Positions 36,345 through 45,225 of a DNA stretch of 64,000 bases are shown here, piece by piece; positions within the stretch are counted from its first letter, which is position 1, and every line of letters starts with the position of its first letter. This DNA is from Bacteroidales bacterium (GTDB taxonomy: Bacteria; Bacteroidota; Bacteroidia; Bacteroidales; VadinHA17), in assembly GCA_016715075.1 (NCBI GenBank), contig JADKBK010000014.1, positions 62,001-126,000 on the forward strand, read 5' to 3'. The notes below the pieces were generated by a model, which made no database searches, was not told the DNA's origin, and saw nothing but the letters and a program-made list of their open reading frames with translations. A program made the translations under genes and the position numbers.

Positions 36345-37766
36345 TTAATTTTTCTCTATTTCATTGATCTGATTCCTGAAGTGTTTATCGGTATCAATCA
36401 GATTATTCACAGTTTTGCAGGCATGAAGTACAGTAGCATGATCCTTTCCTCCGATATGCGAACCTATACTTGCGAGAGAGGCTTTGGTCAGACTTTTTGA
36501 GAAATACATTGAGACCTGCCTTGCCTGTACAATTTCTCTCTTTCTTGTCTTTCCCTGAATAAGATCAATGGGGATCTTATAGTAATCACATACGATTTTC
36601 TGAATGTATTCTATCGTAATTTCGCGTCTTGAAGTGCTTATAAGTTTTTCTACCATGAGCCTCGCAAGGTCGAGGGTGATCTCTTTCCTGTTAAGGGTAG
36701 ACTGGGCATATAAAGAGATAAGCACGGCCTCAAGCTCACGAATATTATTGGAAATATTCACAGCAAGGAACTCAAAAATCTCCTCCGGCAATTCAATACC
36801 GTCATTATATGCCTTTTTCTTCAGAATTGCGAGCCTTGTTTCGTAATCTGGCCTCTGGAGGTCAGCCTGAAGGCCCCATTTAAATCTTGAGAGCAACCTT
36901 TGTTCCATGCCCTGAAGTTCAACCGGAGGTCTGTCGCAGGTCAGGATGAGTTGTTTTCCTGACTGGTGAAGATGGTTGAAGATATGAAAGAATGTATCCT
37001 GTGTTTTCTCTTTGCCGGCAAATTCGTGTACATCATCAAGTATCAGCACATCTATCATCTGGTAAAAATGCAGGAAATCATTTTTATTGTTATTCCTTAC
37101 CGATTCTACAAACTGTGTCTGGAATTTATTTGCATTGACGTACAGGACAGTCTTGTCGGGATGCTTTTCTTTCACCAGGATTCCTATAGCCTGTGCCAGG
37201 TGTGTCTTTCCAAGCCCGGAGTCACCATATACCATGAGTGGATTGAAAGCAGTTCCCCCCGGGTTATTACCAACAGCAATACCAGCTGATCTGGCAAGCC
37301 TGTTGCATTCTCCCTCTACATAATTGCTAAAATTGTAATCAGGATTGAGTCTTGGATCAAAATGTACCTTCTTAATGCCGGGTATAACGAACGGATTTTT
37401 TATTGAGGGTTGTGTAATTTCGAAAGGAACCTGTACTGGTTTATTATTGAGATCTGTTTTATTCCTTGAAGGATATCTTACTGTATATGGCTTGCCATCA
37501 GAAAAATTAGTATTTTCCATAACGACATTATATTCCAGCTTGGCGTCAACTCCAATCTCTCTCCTTAAAGTCTTTCTCAGTATATCAATATACTGTTCCT
37601 CAAGATATTCATAGAAAAACGGACTAGGGACCTGAATAGTCAGCACATTGTTCTCCAGTTTTAAAGGGATTATCGGTTCAAACCAGGTTTTGTAACTGAT
37701 GGATGGAATAATGTCCTTTATTATCTGCAGACAGTTATTCCAAACGTCATTATGTGACTTGTTCAT
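36345..37766 (-). CDS. dnaA: Chromosomal replication initiator DnaA
   Basis: DnaA is an AAA+ protein of 473 aa with all four domains. Domain I spans about residues 1-80. Walker A is GDSGLGKT (181-188) and Walker B is VLILDDVHEF. Sensor segments follow, and the domain IV signature SHIGGKDHATVLHACK binds DnaA boxes. The ATG at 37766 is followed by the typical NDVWNNCLQIIKDIIPSISY. A 339-bp AT-rich region precedes the gene but shows no DnaA boxes by eye. galK follows on the same strand. Confidence 0.97.
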   Translation of the reverse strand: MNKSHNDVWNNCLQIIKDIIPSISYKTWFEPIIPLKLENNVLTIQVPSPFFYEYLEEQYIDILRKTLRREIGVDAKLEYNVVMENTNFSDGKPYTVRYPSRNKTDLNNKPVQVPFEITQPSIKNPFVIPGIKKVHFDPRLNPDYNFSNYVEGECNRLARSAGIAVGNNPGGTAFNPLMVYGDSGLGKTHLAQAIGILVKEKHPDKTVLYVNANKFQTQFVESVRNNNKNDFLHFYQMIDVLILDDVHEFAGKEKTQDTFFHIFNHLHQSGKQLILTCDRPPVELQGMEQRLLSRFKWGLQADLQRPDYETRLAILKKKAYNDGIELPEEIFEFLAVNISNNIRELEAVLISLYAQSTLNRKEITLDLARLMVEKLISTSRREITIEYIQKIVCDYYKIPIDLIQGKTRKREIVQARQVSMYFSKSLTKASLASIGSHIGGKDHATVLHACKTVNNLIDTDKHFRNQINEIEKN

Positions 37767-38105
37767 TTAGGTAGGTTTTATAAAAAATTTTAAGGTCGGA
37801 ATCTTGAGGATTCAGGAAGCAATATTTGTAAAAAAAAAACTAATAAAAAAAATTTTTTTTACTTGACTTTTTCGAAAAAAGTATATGGTTTTAAACATCA
37901 GCAACTTAGAAATTAAAAAAAAATAAAAATAATTAAAACACTAATAATCAGTGATATGTGTATATTTATTGCGGTTTGTAAGTGTATTACAAGTTGTTAT
38001 GTAATCTTAGTCAAAATTCAACAAAGGGAGTATATAATTAGGACAATATTGCCATGTGTTTTGAATCGGATTTTAAGATGAAGATACTCTGAATTTTAGG
38101 AAATT
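37767..38105. other. AT-rich region upstream of dnaA
   Basis: This 339-bp region contains long A and T runs (37830-37861 and around 37915-37940) and no ORF. I looked for TTATnCACA-type DnaA boxes on both strands and saw none, so it is not called as oriC. It probably contains the dnaA promoter, although no clear TAnnTTTG on the minus strand was found near the gene. Confidence 0.6.
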
Positions 38106-39059
38106 TTATTTAGGAGCACTGTTTTTCTTTCCGAAGACTGAGAAGTGAACATACCTTTTAGGATTTGCTTTCATGTCAGTTAAAAGTCCGTTTAAACTTG
38201 CCAGACTATTATTAAGATTTGTATAAATTGAGTCATTAGTGAGGAACTGACCAGCTGATCCCTTTCCATTGTTAAGATTATCCATCATAGTGGCAGCTTT
38301 CCCGAGGCTTGCCTTCAGATTCATTACAGAACTATATATATCTGCAGCGGCAAGAGTATCTGAAATAGCTTCAAGATTTGTGAAGGTACTGTTCATCTTC
38401 TCAGAGTTTTGCGCAAGCATTCCGGAGAATTTATTGATGTTTTCAATTGTGGTTTTAAGATCCTTTTCCTTGGAGACCATTATCCTGTTCAGGCTTCCTG
38501 TTGTACTGTTCAGATTTGCCATTGTTCCGCCGAGATTCTTCCTGAAATCCTCATTCATCAGCTCATCAACTGATTGTATTACAGAATCCAGTACCACGAT
38601 CAGATTTGATATTTTATCCTTAACAGGAAGCAGTTCTGTTTCAACTTTATCCACTAAAGATTCAGCAAGTCTGCCAGGGATTGTATCACCCTCGTCATAG
38701 AAGCCAGGACCGTTTCCATATACAAACTGAACTTTCATTCCGCCGAGAAGTGAAACAGGAACAATTTCAGCTACGGTATTTACAGGGAGTTTAAAGTCCT
38801 TCCTGACAGAGAAAGCCACAAGTAGTCTTCCGCTGCCCGGATCAGTGAATTCTATTGATTGTACCACACCCACCTTGTAGCCATTAACTTCAACAGGGCT
38901 CGATTCTGCAAGTCCTCCTATCTTTTCATATACGGTGTAGTAATAATTGGTGCTCGTAAATAAATCCTTTCCTTTAAGGAAGTTGTATAACCAGATGAAA
39001 ACCAGTATTGTCAATAATGATACTGTGCCAACTTTAATTTCGTTTGAGATCTTTTTCAT
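38106..39059 (-). CDS. MlaD-family (MCE domain) lipid transport protein
   Basis: The 317-aa protein has one N-terminal TM helix (about residues 12-28) and then an MCE domain with YEKIGGLAESSPVEVNGYKV and GVVQSIEF, as in MlaD, which carries phospholipids between membranes as part of an ABC system. A long helical C-terminal part (about 160-300) should form the needle-like barrel or coiled coil. The ATG overlaps the amidase stop by 4 bp. No MlaE/MlaF genes are in the window. Confidence 0.9.
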   Translation of the reverse strand: MKKISNEIKVGTVSLLTILVFIWLYNFLKGKDLFTSTNYYYTVYEKIGGLAESSPVEVNGYKVGVVQSIEFTDPGSGRLLVAFSVRKDFKLPVNTVAEIVPVSLLGGMKVQFVYGNGPGFYDEGDTIPGRLAESLVDKVETELLPVKDKISNLIVVLDSVIQSVDELMNEDFRKNLGGTMANLNSTTGSLNRIMVSKEKDLKTTIENINKFSGMLAQNSEKMNSTFTNLEAISDTLAAADIYSSVMNLKASLGKAATMMDNLNNGKGSAGQFLTNDSIYTNLNNSLASLNGLLTDMKANPKRYVHFSVFGKKNSAPK

Positions 39060-40231
39060 TTAGAATCGCGTTTGATATTTTCTTTCATTTCATCCAAAGC
39101 TTGTTGCAAAGGTAATATTTTGTTGTCTTTAACTGCAATCACGAATGCATCGGGAAAGATAGATTCAATCTCCTTTCTGTAATTGACTGCAGCCATATAG
39201 TCGGAAAAGCTTCCTGTTGCATACTTTGACAGATCCTGTCCTGGTATTTCAGTTACATCCTTCAGGCCTTTGAAGTTTTCAGGCTTAGTTTCTATTTTTC
39301 CGGATGAGGTTGCAATCTGTACCATAAATACAATACTGCCCTGGTCATAAACTGATTGTTCAAAGTTATCAGGTTCACGATCAATATTCTGGTTTTTAAC
39401 GGGTAATTTACTGCTTTTGCTCTCAATGTCAGTGATATAAGCACTGCAGGCTCTGAAAATAGATAAAGCTAAATTATCCTGTCCCTCTTTGGAGTTCAGA
39501 TATTTTTCCTCCTCCGGGTGGGTAATAAACCCTATCTCAGTCAGCACACTTGGCATAGTTGTCATAAATAATACATAGAACCCGGCCTGTTTTACTCCTC
39601 TGTCATACCTGTAGTTTTTTTCCCTGTACTGACTTTGAATTGCAGAAGCCAGGCTTGTACTCTGCTTCAGAAAGATATTCTGCATCAGGGTGAACATTAT
39701 ATATGATTCAGGAGATTTGGGATCAAAACCCTCATAGGAGGTCGAATAGTCATTTTCAAGGAGAATAACTTCATTCTCTTTCATGGCAACTTCGAGATTC
39801 TGCTCGTCTTTTGCAGGCCCCATGACAAAAGTTTCAGTTCCGCGGGGCGACTTTGAACTTACAGAGTTTGCATGTATTGAAATGAAAAGGTCAGCATTAT
39901 TCTTATTGGCAATATTTGCACGTTCCCTTACTTCGACAAAAGTATCGGTTTTCCTTGTATAAACAACGGTTGCATTTTTGAGATTCTTTTCTATATAACT
40001 TCCTGTTTTTAAAGCTACAGCAAGGGTTAAATTCTTTTCAAAGCTGAAAGAGCCCACAGCACCCGGGTCTTTCCCTCCATGTCCGGCATCAATAACAATC
40101 ACCCAGTTCTTATCGCCGCCCTGGGCAGAGGCCTTATAACTGAGAAAAATAAGAAGATTCAGAAGTAAAAGTATTTTCAGTATGTATATATTATTGGTAC
40201 GGTGTTTGCCGTTTTTAACTCCGGTACTCAT
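39056..40231 (-). CDS. N-acetylmuramoyl-L-alanine amidase (Amidase_3), exported
   Basis: This is a zinc amidase that removes stem peptides from peptidoglycan. The 391-aa protein has an N-terminal signal/anchor (ILKILLLLNLLIFLSYKASA), zinc His51 in VIDAGHGGKDPGAVG, a conserved Glu at FSFEKNLTL, and SIHANS. The last 90 residues resemble a SPOR-like tail (VFMVQIATSSGKI, GSFSDYMAAVNYRKEI), which would target septal glycan. It is coupled to mlaD by a 4-bp overlap and diverges from lptD, an envelope gene cluster commonly seen in Bacteroidota. Confidence 0.92.
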   Translation of the reverse strand: MSTGVKNGKHRTNNIYILKILLLLNLLIFLSYKASAQGGDKNWVIVIDAGHGGKDPGAVGSFSFEKNLTLAVALKTGSYIEKNLKNATVVYTRKTDTFVEVRERANIANKNNADLFISIHANSVSSKSPRGTETFVMGPAKDEQNLEVAMKENEVILLENDYSTSYEGFDPKSPESYIMFTLMQNIFLKQSTSLASAIQSQYREKNYRYDRGVKQAGFYVLFMTTMPSVLTEIGFITHPEEEKYLNSKEGQDNLALSIFRACSAYITDIESKSSKLPVKNQNIDREPDNFEQSVYDQGSIVFMVQIATSSGKIETKPENFKGLKDVTEIPGQDLSKYATGSFSDYMAAVNYRKEIESIFPDAFVIAVKDNKILPLQQALDEMKENIKRDSK

Positions 40232-40309
40232 CGGTTGTTCGTCTTTTTTAATTAGTTTTGCGCTGGCATCAAAGTATCACTCGAAAATTATACAAAAATA
40301 GTATTAAAG

Positions 40310-42955
40310 TTGTATTTTTTTATAGAAAAGCGGTTCGTTATAATCTTCCTAATGATGGTCCAGACTTTGGTGTTGTTCTCTCAGGAGGGAAATGACATGC
40401 TTGATACCCTGATCGTGAGGCAGGATACACTGTTGAACGATACGGTTCTCACCAATATACGAAAGCCATCTCCCAACGCCATCGATAAGCTTGTTACCTA
40501 TAAAGCTGCCGGTCTGATCAAGAGGGATATAATTAATAAAAGGGTCATCCTGGTAAAGGAAGCAGTTGTTAATTACGGAGAAATTGAGATAAAAGCTGAT
40601 TCCATAGCTTTTGATATGACCACAAACCTCCTGTTTGCCATCGGAAGAAAGGATTCCACCGGCAAGGTTATAGGTTCTCCTGTCTTTAAGGAAGGAAGCC
40701 AGGAATTTGAATCAAAAGAACTCACCTATAATTTCAAGACAAGAAAGGCAGTAGTACGGAATATAATAACAAAGCAGGCTGACGGTTTACTCCACAGTAA
40801 CTTTACGAAACTGCTGGAAGACGGAACATCTAATATCCTTAAAAGTACATATTCAACCTGCGATGCGGATACTCCCCACTTTTATATTAACCTTCCAAAA
40901 GCAAAAGTCTACCCCGGGGAGAAAATAGTCTCCGGTCCTGGAAACCTTGTCATTGAGGGTATTCCTTTGCCACTGGCCATTCCTTTCGGTTTTTTCCCGG
41001 TAAATACTAAAAAAGCTGCCTCGGGTATTCTTTTTCCACAGATAGGAGAGGAGAGGCAGCGTGGCTATTCACTTACCGATGGAGGATATTATTTTGCAAT
41101 AAACAGCTACTTAGACCTGACTGTTAAAGGTAATATCTACTCCAATGGATCCTGGCTGGCTTCTGCCCAGACAAGCTATAACAGATTATACAAGTACAGC
41201 GGAAATTTCTCATTTAATTATGCCAATAATATTAATGGTCATAAAGGGCTCGATGATTACAGTCAGTCAACCAACTACAAAGTGGGCTGGATATATAATC
41301 AGGATGCTAAATCTTCTCCCGGCTCAAGGTTTTCTGCGAGTGTCAATATGAGTTCCAGCGGATATGAGAAAACGAACAGTTATGTTGTGGCCGATCATGT
41401 TACAACCCAAAAGCAGTCAAGCGTAAGTTATTCAAAGACCTGGGAAGGTACCCCTTTCAATTTTGCAGCAAGTGCGAACCATAGTCAGAATACAAAGAAT
41501 AAGACGATACGCCTGGATCTTCCAAAAGCCAATTTTAACGTCGGAAGAATATATCCTCTAAAAAGCAAGAATAGCTCCGGACCAACAAAATGGTATCAGG
41601 AGCTTCAGTTTCAGTATTCTGCATCGTTTGATAATCAAATCAATACCTACGACAGTCTCCTCTTTACAAAGGAGGTGTGGGATACAATGGATAACGGATT
41701 CAAGCAGGAGATCCCTGTAAGCCTTCAGCTCCGTCCCTTCAAAAACTTCTCGATATCTCCATCCATGACTTACTCTGCTGTAATGTACTCGCAGAGATCT
41801 CACCATTACTGGGATGAAAATACCAGGGAAGTTGTTACAGAGACAACTAAGGGAATCTTCTACGGACAGGCATTTAATCCATCAATAAGCGCCAGCTTTA
41901 ACCCGCAGATATTCGGTATGTATTCCTTTAAAAATACCGATGCAAGGATGCAGGCTATCAGGCATGTAATGAAACCTTCTGTAAGCTTTAACTATATTCC
42001 GTCTCTGCCTGGTCTCAGCTCCGATATGTATGAAAATGTACAGATAGACACTACAGGTACCCGATTCAGGGATTATTCAATCTATGAGGGCAACATTTAC
42101 GGAACACCTTCATTATCAAAGAAAAGCGGGATTGTCGGTTTCGGACTCGTCAACATCATCGAAGGTAAGATGTTCGCAAAGAATGATACAACAGGAAAAG
42201 CCAGGAAGATTAAAATAATTGACAATTTCGGAATTAATACCTCATATAATGTCTTCGCTGATTCCATAAAGTGGTCGCCTGTCACAATGGCAATCCGGAC
42301 AACACTTTTCAATAATTTTAACCTTTCTGCAAACAGCAGTTTTTCAATGTATGCTCTCGACGAAAAAGGACGAGTATATAATGCCTTCCTGTTTTCAAAG
42401 AGCCACCAGCTTTTACGTCTGACGAATTTTACAACGAGTCTTGATTTCAGCCTGAGTGAATTACTAGCAGGAGACAAGAAGAAGAACAAGTCAACCACCT
42501 CAGCAAATTCCGGAGCTGATATGTTTAGTCAGGGGTATGAGAATACCCGGGGGATGTCACCTGATCAGAGTGGAGAACAAAACCAGACAGCAGTGCCGCG
42601 AGATGAATATGGTTACCAGCAGTTCGATGTACCCTGGTCAATGAATATCAGCTACAGCCTGAACTATTCCAAGCCAGGCCTGAAATCAAGAATAACGCAG
42701 GCAATGACGCTGAACGGCAATGTTACACTTACAAAACCAATGGCTATAACATATATCAGCGGATATGATTTTACAGGTAAATCAATTACAATGACATCGG
42801 TAGGAATAAGGAGGGATCTCCATTGCTGGGAGATGAACCTTAACTGGATCCCGATTGGCTCAATGAAAGGGTGGAATTTCACCATCAGGGCTAAGGCCTC
42901 GGTACTTGGTGACTTGAAATATGAGAGACGCAAGGATTACCATGATTCCTATTAA
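40310..42955 (+). CDS. lptD: LPS assembly outer membrane protein LptD
   Basis: LptD inserts LPS into the outer leaflet. The 881-aa protein has an N-terminal OstA-like periplasmic domain (VNYGEIEIKADSIAFDM, KELTYNFKTRKAVVRNI), PLPLAIPFGFFPV at the barrel entrance, and a long C-terminal beta-barrel rich in aromatic strands. The TTG at 40310 is the likely start, since it gives a complete signal (MYFFIEKRFVIIFLMMVQTL); the first ATG at 40352 would cut the signal. In-frame stops lie just upstream. It diverges from the amidase gene with 78 bp between starts. Confidence 0.88.
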   Translation: MYFFIEKRFVIIFLMMVQTLVLFSQEGNDMLDTLIVRQDTLLNDTVLTNIRKPSPNAIDKLVTYKAAGLIKRDIINKRVILVKEAVVNYGEIEIKADSIAFDMTTNLLFAIGRKDSTGKVIGSPVFKEGSQEFESKELTYNFKTRKAVVRNIITKQADGLLHSNFTKLLEDGTSNILKSTYSTCDADTPHFYINLPKAKVYPGEKIVSGPGNLVIEGIPLPLAIPFGFFPVNTKKAASGILFPQIGEERQRGYSLTDGGYYFAINSYLDLTVKGNIYSNGSWLASAQTSYNRLYKYSGNFSFNYANNINGHKGLDDYSQSTNYKVGWIYNQDAKSSPGSRFSASVNMSSSGYEKTNSYVVADHVTTQKQSSVSYSKTWEGTPFNFAASANHSQNTKNKTIRLDLPKANFNVGRIYPLKSKNSSGPTKWYQELQFQYSASFDNQINTYDSLLFTKEVWDTMDNGFKQEIPVSLQLRPFKNFSISPSMTYSAVMYSQRSHHYWDENTREVVTETTKGIFYGQAFNPSISASFNPQIFGMYSFKNTDARMQAIRHVMKPSVSFNYIPSLPGLSSDMYENVQIDTTGTRFRDYSIYEGNIYGTPSLSKKSGIVGFGLVNIIEGKMFAKNDTTGKARKIKIIDNFGINTSYNVFADSIKWSPVTMAIRTTLFNNFNLSANSSFSMYALDEKGRVYNAFLFSKSHQLLRLTNFTTSLDFSLSELLAGDKKKNKSTTSANSGADMFSQGYENTRGMSPDQSGEQNQTAVPRDEYGYQQFDVPWSMNISYSLNYSKPGLKSRITQAMTLNGNVTLTKPMAITYISGYDFTGKSITMTSVGIRRDLHCWEMNLNWIPIGSMKGWNFTIRAKASVLGDLKYERRKDYHDSY

Positions 42956-43012
42956 CATCAGCATAACCTTTCTATCTTCAGCGGTTATTATAAAATTTAA
43001 TATTTATTGCAT

Positions 43013-43390
43013 ATGAAAAAGATCATTAGAGCAACGAACGCTCCGGCAGCAGTCGGTCCCTACAGTCAGGCTGTAGAGATAAACGGAACCCTGTATTTAT
43101 CAGGCCAGATACCTGTTAATCCGGAAACAGGCAAACTGGTTGAGGGAGATATAACTGTCCAGACCGGGCAGGTTTTCAGGAATATTGCAACTATTCTTGA
43201 TGCAGCCGGCTATAGTTTTACAGACGTTGTCAAATCTACATGCCTGCTGAGTGATATGACCAACTTCAAAGCCATGAATGAGGTATATGCTAAATATTAC
43301 CCGGCAGATCAGCCTGCACGCTCTTCCTTTGCGGTAAAGCAATTACCTCTCGGATCACTGATAGAGATTGAGACGATTGCAGTTAAATAG
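43013..43390 (+). CDS. ridA: RidA family enamine/imine deaminase
   Basis: RidA hydrolyses reactive enamines such as 2-aminoacrylate released by PLP enzymes. The 125-aa protein starts at the ATG 43013 (MKKIIRATNAPAAVGPYSQA). Conserved features are R103 in QPARSSFAV, LYLSGQIPVNPETG and the terminal LIEIETIAVK. It lies 57 bp after lptD on the same strand. It ends before a strong hairpin shared with rplI. Confidence 0.95.
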   Translation: MKKIIRATNAPAAVGPYSQAVEINGTLYLSGQIPVNPETGKLVEGDITVQTGQVFRNIATILDAAGYSFTDVVKSTCLLSDMTNFKAMNEVYAKYYPADQPARSSFAVKQLPLGSLIEIETIAVK

Positions 43391-43402
43391 GGTATAAATA
43401 AA

Positions 43403-43428
43403 CAGAGCCGTTGAAATCAACGGCTCTG
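43403..43428. terminator. Bidirectional hairpin terminator between ridA and rplI
   Basis: A perfect 12-bp stem pairs CAGAGCCGTTGA (43403-43414) with TCAACGGCTCTG (43417-43428). On the minus strand it is followed by a T-rich TTTATTTATACCC, so it best terminates the rpsF-rpsR-rplI transcript. On the plus strand the tail is weaker (CCTTAATAT). Confidence 0.85.
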
Positions 43429-43454
43429 CCTTAATATCTGGAAAAAGAGATTAA

Positions 43455-43901
43455 TTATTCTCCAACGATCTCGAAATCAATCTCTACTTTTACCTCTCTG
43501 TGAAGTTTAACGATAGCCTTGTAACTACCTACTTCCTTAATCTGGTCTTCAGGAAGTGTAATCGTTCTGCGGTCAATATCAAATCCCTTTTCTTTCAGTG
43601 ATTCGGCGATCTGAATAGTATTTACAGATCCGAAGATTTTACCTGAAGTACTTGTTTTTGCTCCGACTACCAGTTTTACACCGGCAAGTTTTTCAGCAAT
43701 TGCCTGAGCCGCTACCTTAATACCTTCCTCTTTGTGAGCTCTCTGACGAAGGTTCTCAGTGTGCATTTTTTTTGCTGATGATGAAGCAGCTACTGCAAAT
43801 CCCCTGGGGATAAGGTAATTTCTTCCGTAACCGTCCTTTACATTCACGATGTCGTCCTTCTGGCCAAGCTTGTTGACGTCCTGTTTTAATATAATTTCCA
43901 T
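43455..43901 (-). CDS. rplI: 50S ribosomal protein L9
   Basis: The 148-aa protein has the N-terminal rRNA-binding motif MEIILKQDVNKLGQKDDIVN and VKDGYGRNYLIPRGFA, the long connecting helix and the C-terminal domain ending VKVEIDFEIVGE. It is the last gene of the rpsF-rpsR-rplI operon, 12 bp after rpsR, with the hairpin terminator downstream. Confidence 0.98.
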   Translation of the reverse strand: MEIILKQDVNKLGQKDDIVNVKDGYGRNYLIPRGFAVAASSSAKKMHTENLRQRAHKEEGIKVAAQAIAEKLAGVKLVVGAKTSTSGKIFGSVNTIQIAESLKEKGFDIDRRTITLPEDQIKEVGSYKAIVKLHREVKVEIDFEIVGE

Positions 43902-43913
43902 AATAGATCCTCC

Positions 43914-44183
43914 TTATTTTAATAGGTCAGTAACGTAAGGAAGAAGAGCGATATGACGTGCTCTTTTAACGGCTTTTGCCACTTTCCTCTGATATTTCAA
44001 TGAAGTACCCGTAATTCTGCGCGGCAGAATTTTTCCCTGGTCATTCAGGAATTTTTTCAGGAATTCAGGATCTTTATAGTCAATATAACGGATCCTGTTT
44101 TTCTTGAACCTGCAGTATTTCTTTTTCTTGATCTCAACGGTCGGTGGAGTCAAATATCTGATTTCTGATTCATTCTGTGCCAT
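43914..44183 (-). CDS. rpsR: 30S ribosomal protein S18
   Basis: The 89-aa protein has the S18 core YIDYKDPEFLKKFLNDQGKI, PRRITGTSLKYQRKVAKAVK and RARHIALLPYVTDLLK. Zinc-type cysteines are reduced to a single Cys. It lies between rpsF and rplI with 3- and 12-bp gaps. Confidence 0.98.
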   Translation of the reverse strand: MAQNESEIRYLTPPTVEIKKKKYCRFKKNRIRYIDYKDPEFLKKFLNDQGKILPRRITGTSLKYQRKVAKAVKRARHIALLPYVTDLLK

Positions 44184-44186
44184 AAA

Positions 44187-44540
44187 CTATTCCTCCTTGG
44201 TTTTACCTGATTCTTTTTGTCTTCTCTTCTTTTCAGCATATTCAACAGCGAATTTTTCCATTCTGAATGTTAAAAACCTGATAATCCTCTCATCCCTGCG
44301 ATACTGGACTTCGAGTTTTTCAATTAGTTCGCCTGGTCCTTTAAATTCAACCAGGTAGTAGAAGCCAGTCGACTTCTTCTGGATAGGGTAGGCCAGTTTT
44401 TTGAGGCCCCAGTTCTCTTCATGAATGATCTCACCGCTGTTATCGGTAATGACCTTCTTGAATTTTTGTACCGCTTCCTTCATCTGGTTCTCAGATAAAA
44501 CGGGAGTTGCAATGAAAACGGTTTCGTACTGATTCAACAT
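44187..44540 (-). CDS. rpsF: 30S ribosomal protein S6
   Basis: The S6 domain begins MLNQYETVFIATPVLSENQM. The start is therefore the ATG at 44540 (117 aa), not the upstream in-frame ATG at 44606, which lies within the promoter region. KKSTGFYYLVEFKGPGE and EVQYRRDERIIRFLT are typical. The C-terminus carries a Lys/Glu-rich tail (EKKRRQKESGKTKEE). S6 pairs with S18 in the 30S platform, and the genes are adjacent. Confidence 0.97.
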   Translation of the reverse strand: MLNQYETVFIATPVLSENQMKEAVQKFKKVITDNSGEIIHEENWGLKKLAYPIQKKSTGFYYLVEFKGPGELIEKLEVQYRRDERIIRFLTFRMEKFAVEYAEKKRRQKESGKTKEE

Positions 44541-44577
44541 AGTAATTAATTGTTTATTAGTTAAATATTTTGGTCCG

Positions 44578-44607
44578 CAAAAGTACAACAATTTTGCTTT
44601 TTTCAAA
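44578..44607 (-). promoter_or_regulatory. Bacteroidota-type promoter for rpsF-rpsR-rplI
   Basis: On the minus strand TTTG (44607-44604) is followed after 18 bp by TACTTTTG (44585-44578). Transcription would start near 44571, giving a leader of about 30 nt before the ATG at 44540. Confidence 0.65.
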
Positions 44608-44833
44608 AATATTTGGATGAAAAAATACTTTTATTCAATATTCATAATAACCTACTCAGAGTTGCACAGAACACCAATCGCTATGTAATTCTTCAGAATT
44701 CATATAACAGTTTATTTTTGGAAGTCTCCACTCCATTTGAAGCTAATCTTTGTACATAAATATAGAATTTTATGAGAATTCAAACCATAATACGCTGAAA
44801 TACAATATTAAATATTGAATGAATAAGATACAT

Positions 44834-44889
44834 GAGATTCCTCTCTAACAATACATTAGAATGTCATTCCGAGCGGAGCGAGGAATCTC
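44834..44889. repeat. Dispersed repeat with GTCATTCCGAGCGGAGCGAG core
   Basis: The 27-bp core occupies 44863-44889. Its end GAGGAATCTC (44880-44889) is perfectly inverted at 44834-44843 (GAGATTCCTC). The same core is known as an abundant intergenic repeat in many unrelated genomes and gives rise to spurious CHSERSEES peptides. The function is unknown. Confidence 0.7.
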
Positions 44890-45153
44890 ACGGACCATTC
44901 ACAATTTCACTGAAATCTGAATCTGGTTTACAATTTATCCGGAACGCTGGATGTGTACAAAGAGTAGCTTTTGAAGGAACGGTGGCCAACCGGCAGCCGG
45001 CAGAGGGCCGGGGACAGGAATACTAACGTATTGCATAGCTAACCGGATCACAGAGTTTTACAGAGTGATTATCTTCTCTGGGGCCCTCTGTGAGCTTCTG
45101 TGGTTCTCTGTGACAGTACTTTATTTCTGACTTTTTTACTTTTGTCTTTTATC

Positions 45154-45188
45154 TTTTGGTTTACCTTTTCCCTTTTTGACTATATTTG
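45154..45188 (+). promoter_or_regulatory. Probable promoter for dnaX
   Basis: TATATTTG at 45181-45188 is a full -7 match. The best -33 candidate is TTTTGG at 45154-45159, about 22 bp away, slightly long. The ATG at 45226 follows with a leader of about 30 nt. Confidence 0.55.
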
Positions 45189-45225
45189 TGTTTCGCGAAA
45201 TCAGAAAAACGAGAGTCATAATTTT

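Larger units (their letters stand above)
44541..45225. other. 685-bp intergenic region between rpsF and dnaX
   Basis: It holds the rpsF promoter (44578-44607), an AT-rich stretch, a GC-richer dispersed repeat (44834-45012), a CTCTGTG-rich imperfect repeat (about 45051-45114), a pyrimidine heptamer stretch (45138-45172) and the dnaX promoter. No supported gene is present. The apparent frame beginning at 44832 is repeat-derived. Confidence 0.7.

Noticed and set aside
37767..38105. AT-rich region upstream of dnaA as oriC
   Set aside because: No TTATnCACA-type boxes were seen on either strand, and no other origin feature supports it. A GC-skew analysis of the chromosome would be needed.
44832..45026. 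Apparent 64-aa reading frame containing CHSERSEESH
   Set aside because: It is a translation of a dispersed non-coding repeat, a well-known source of false proteins.
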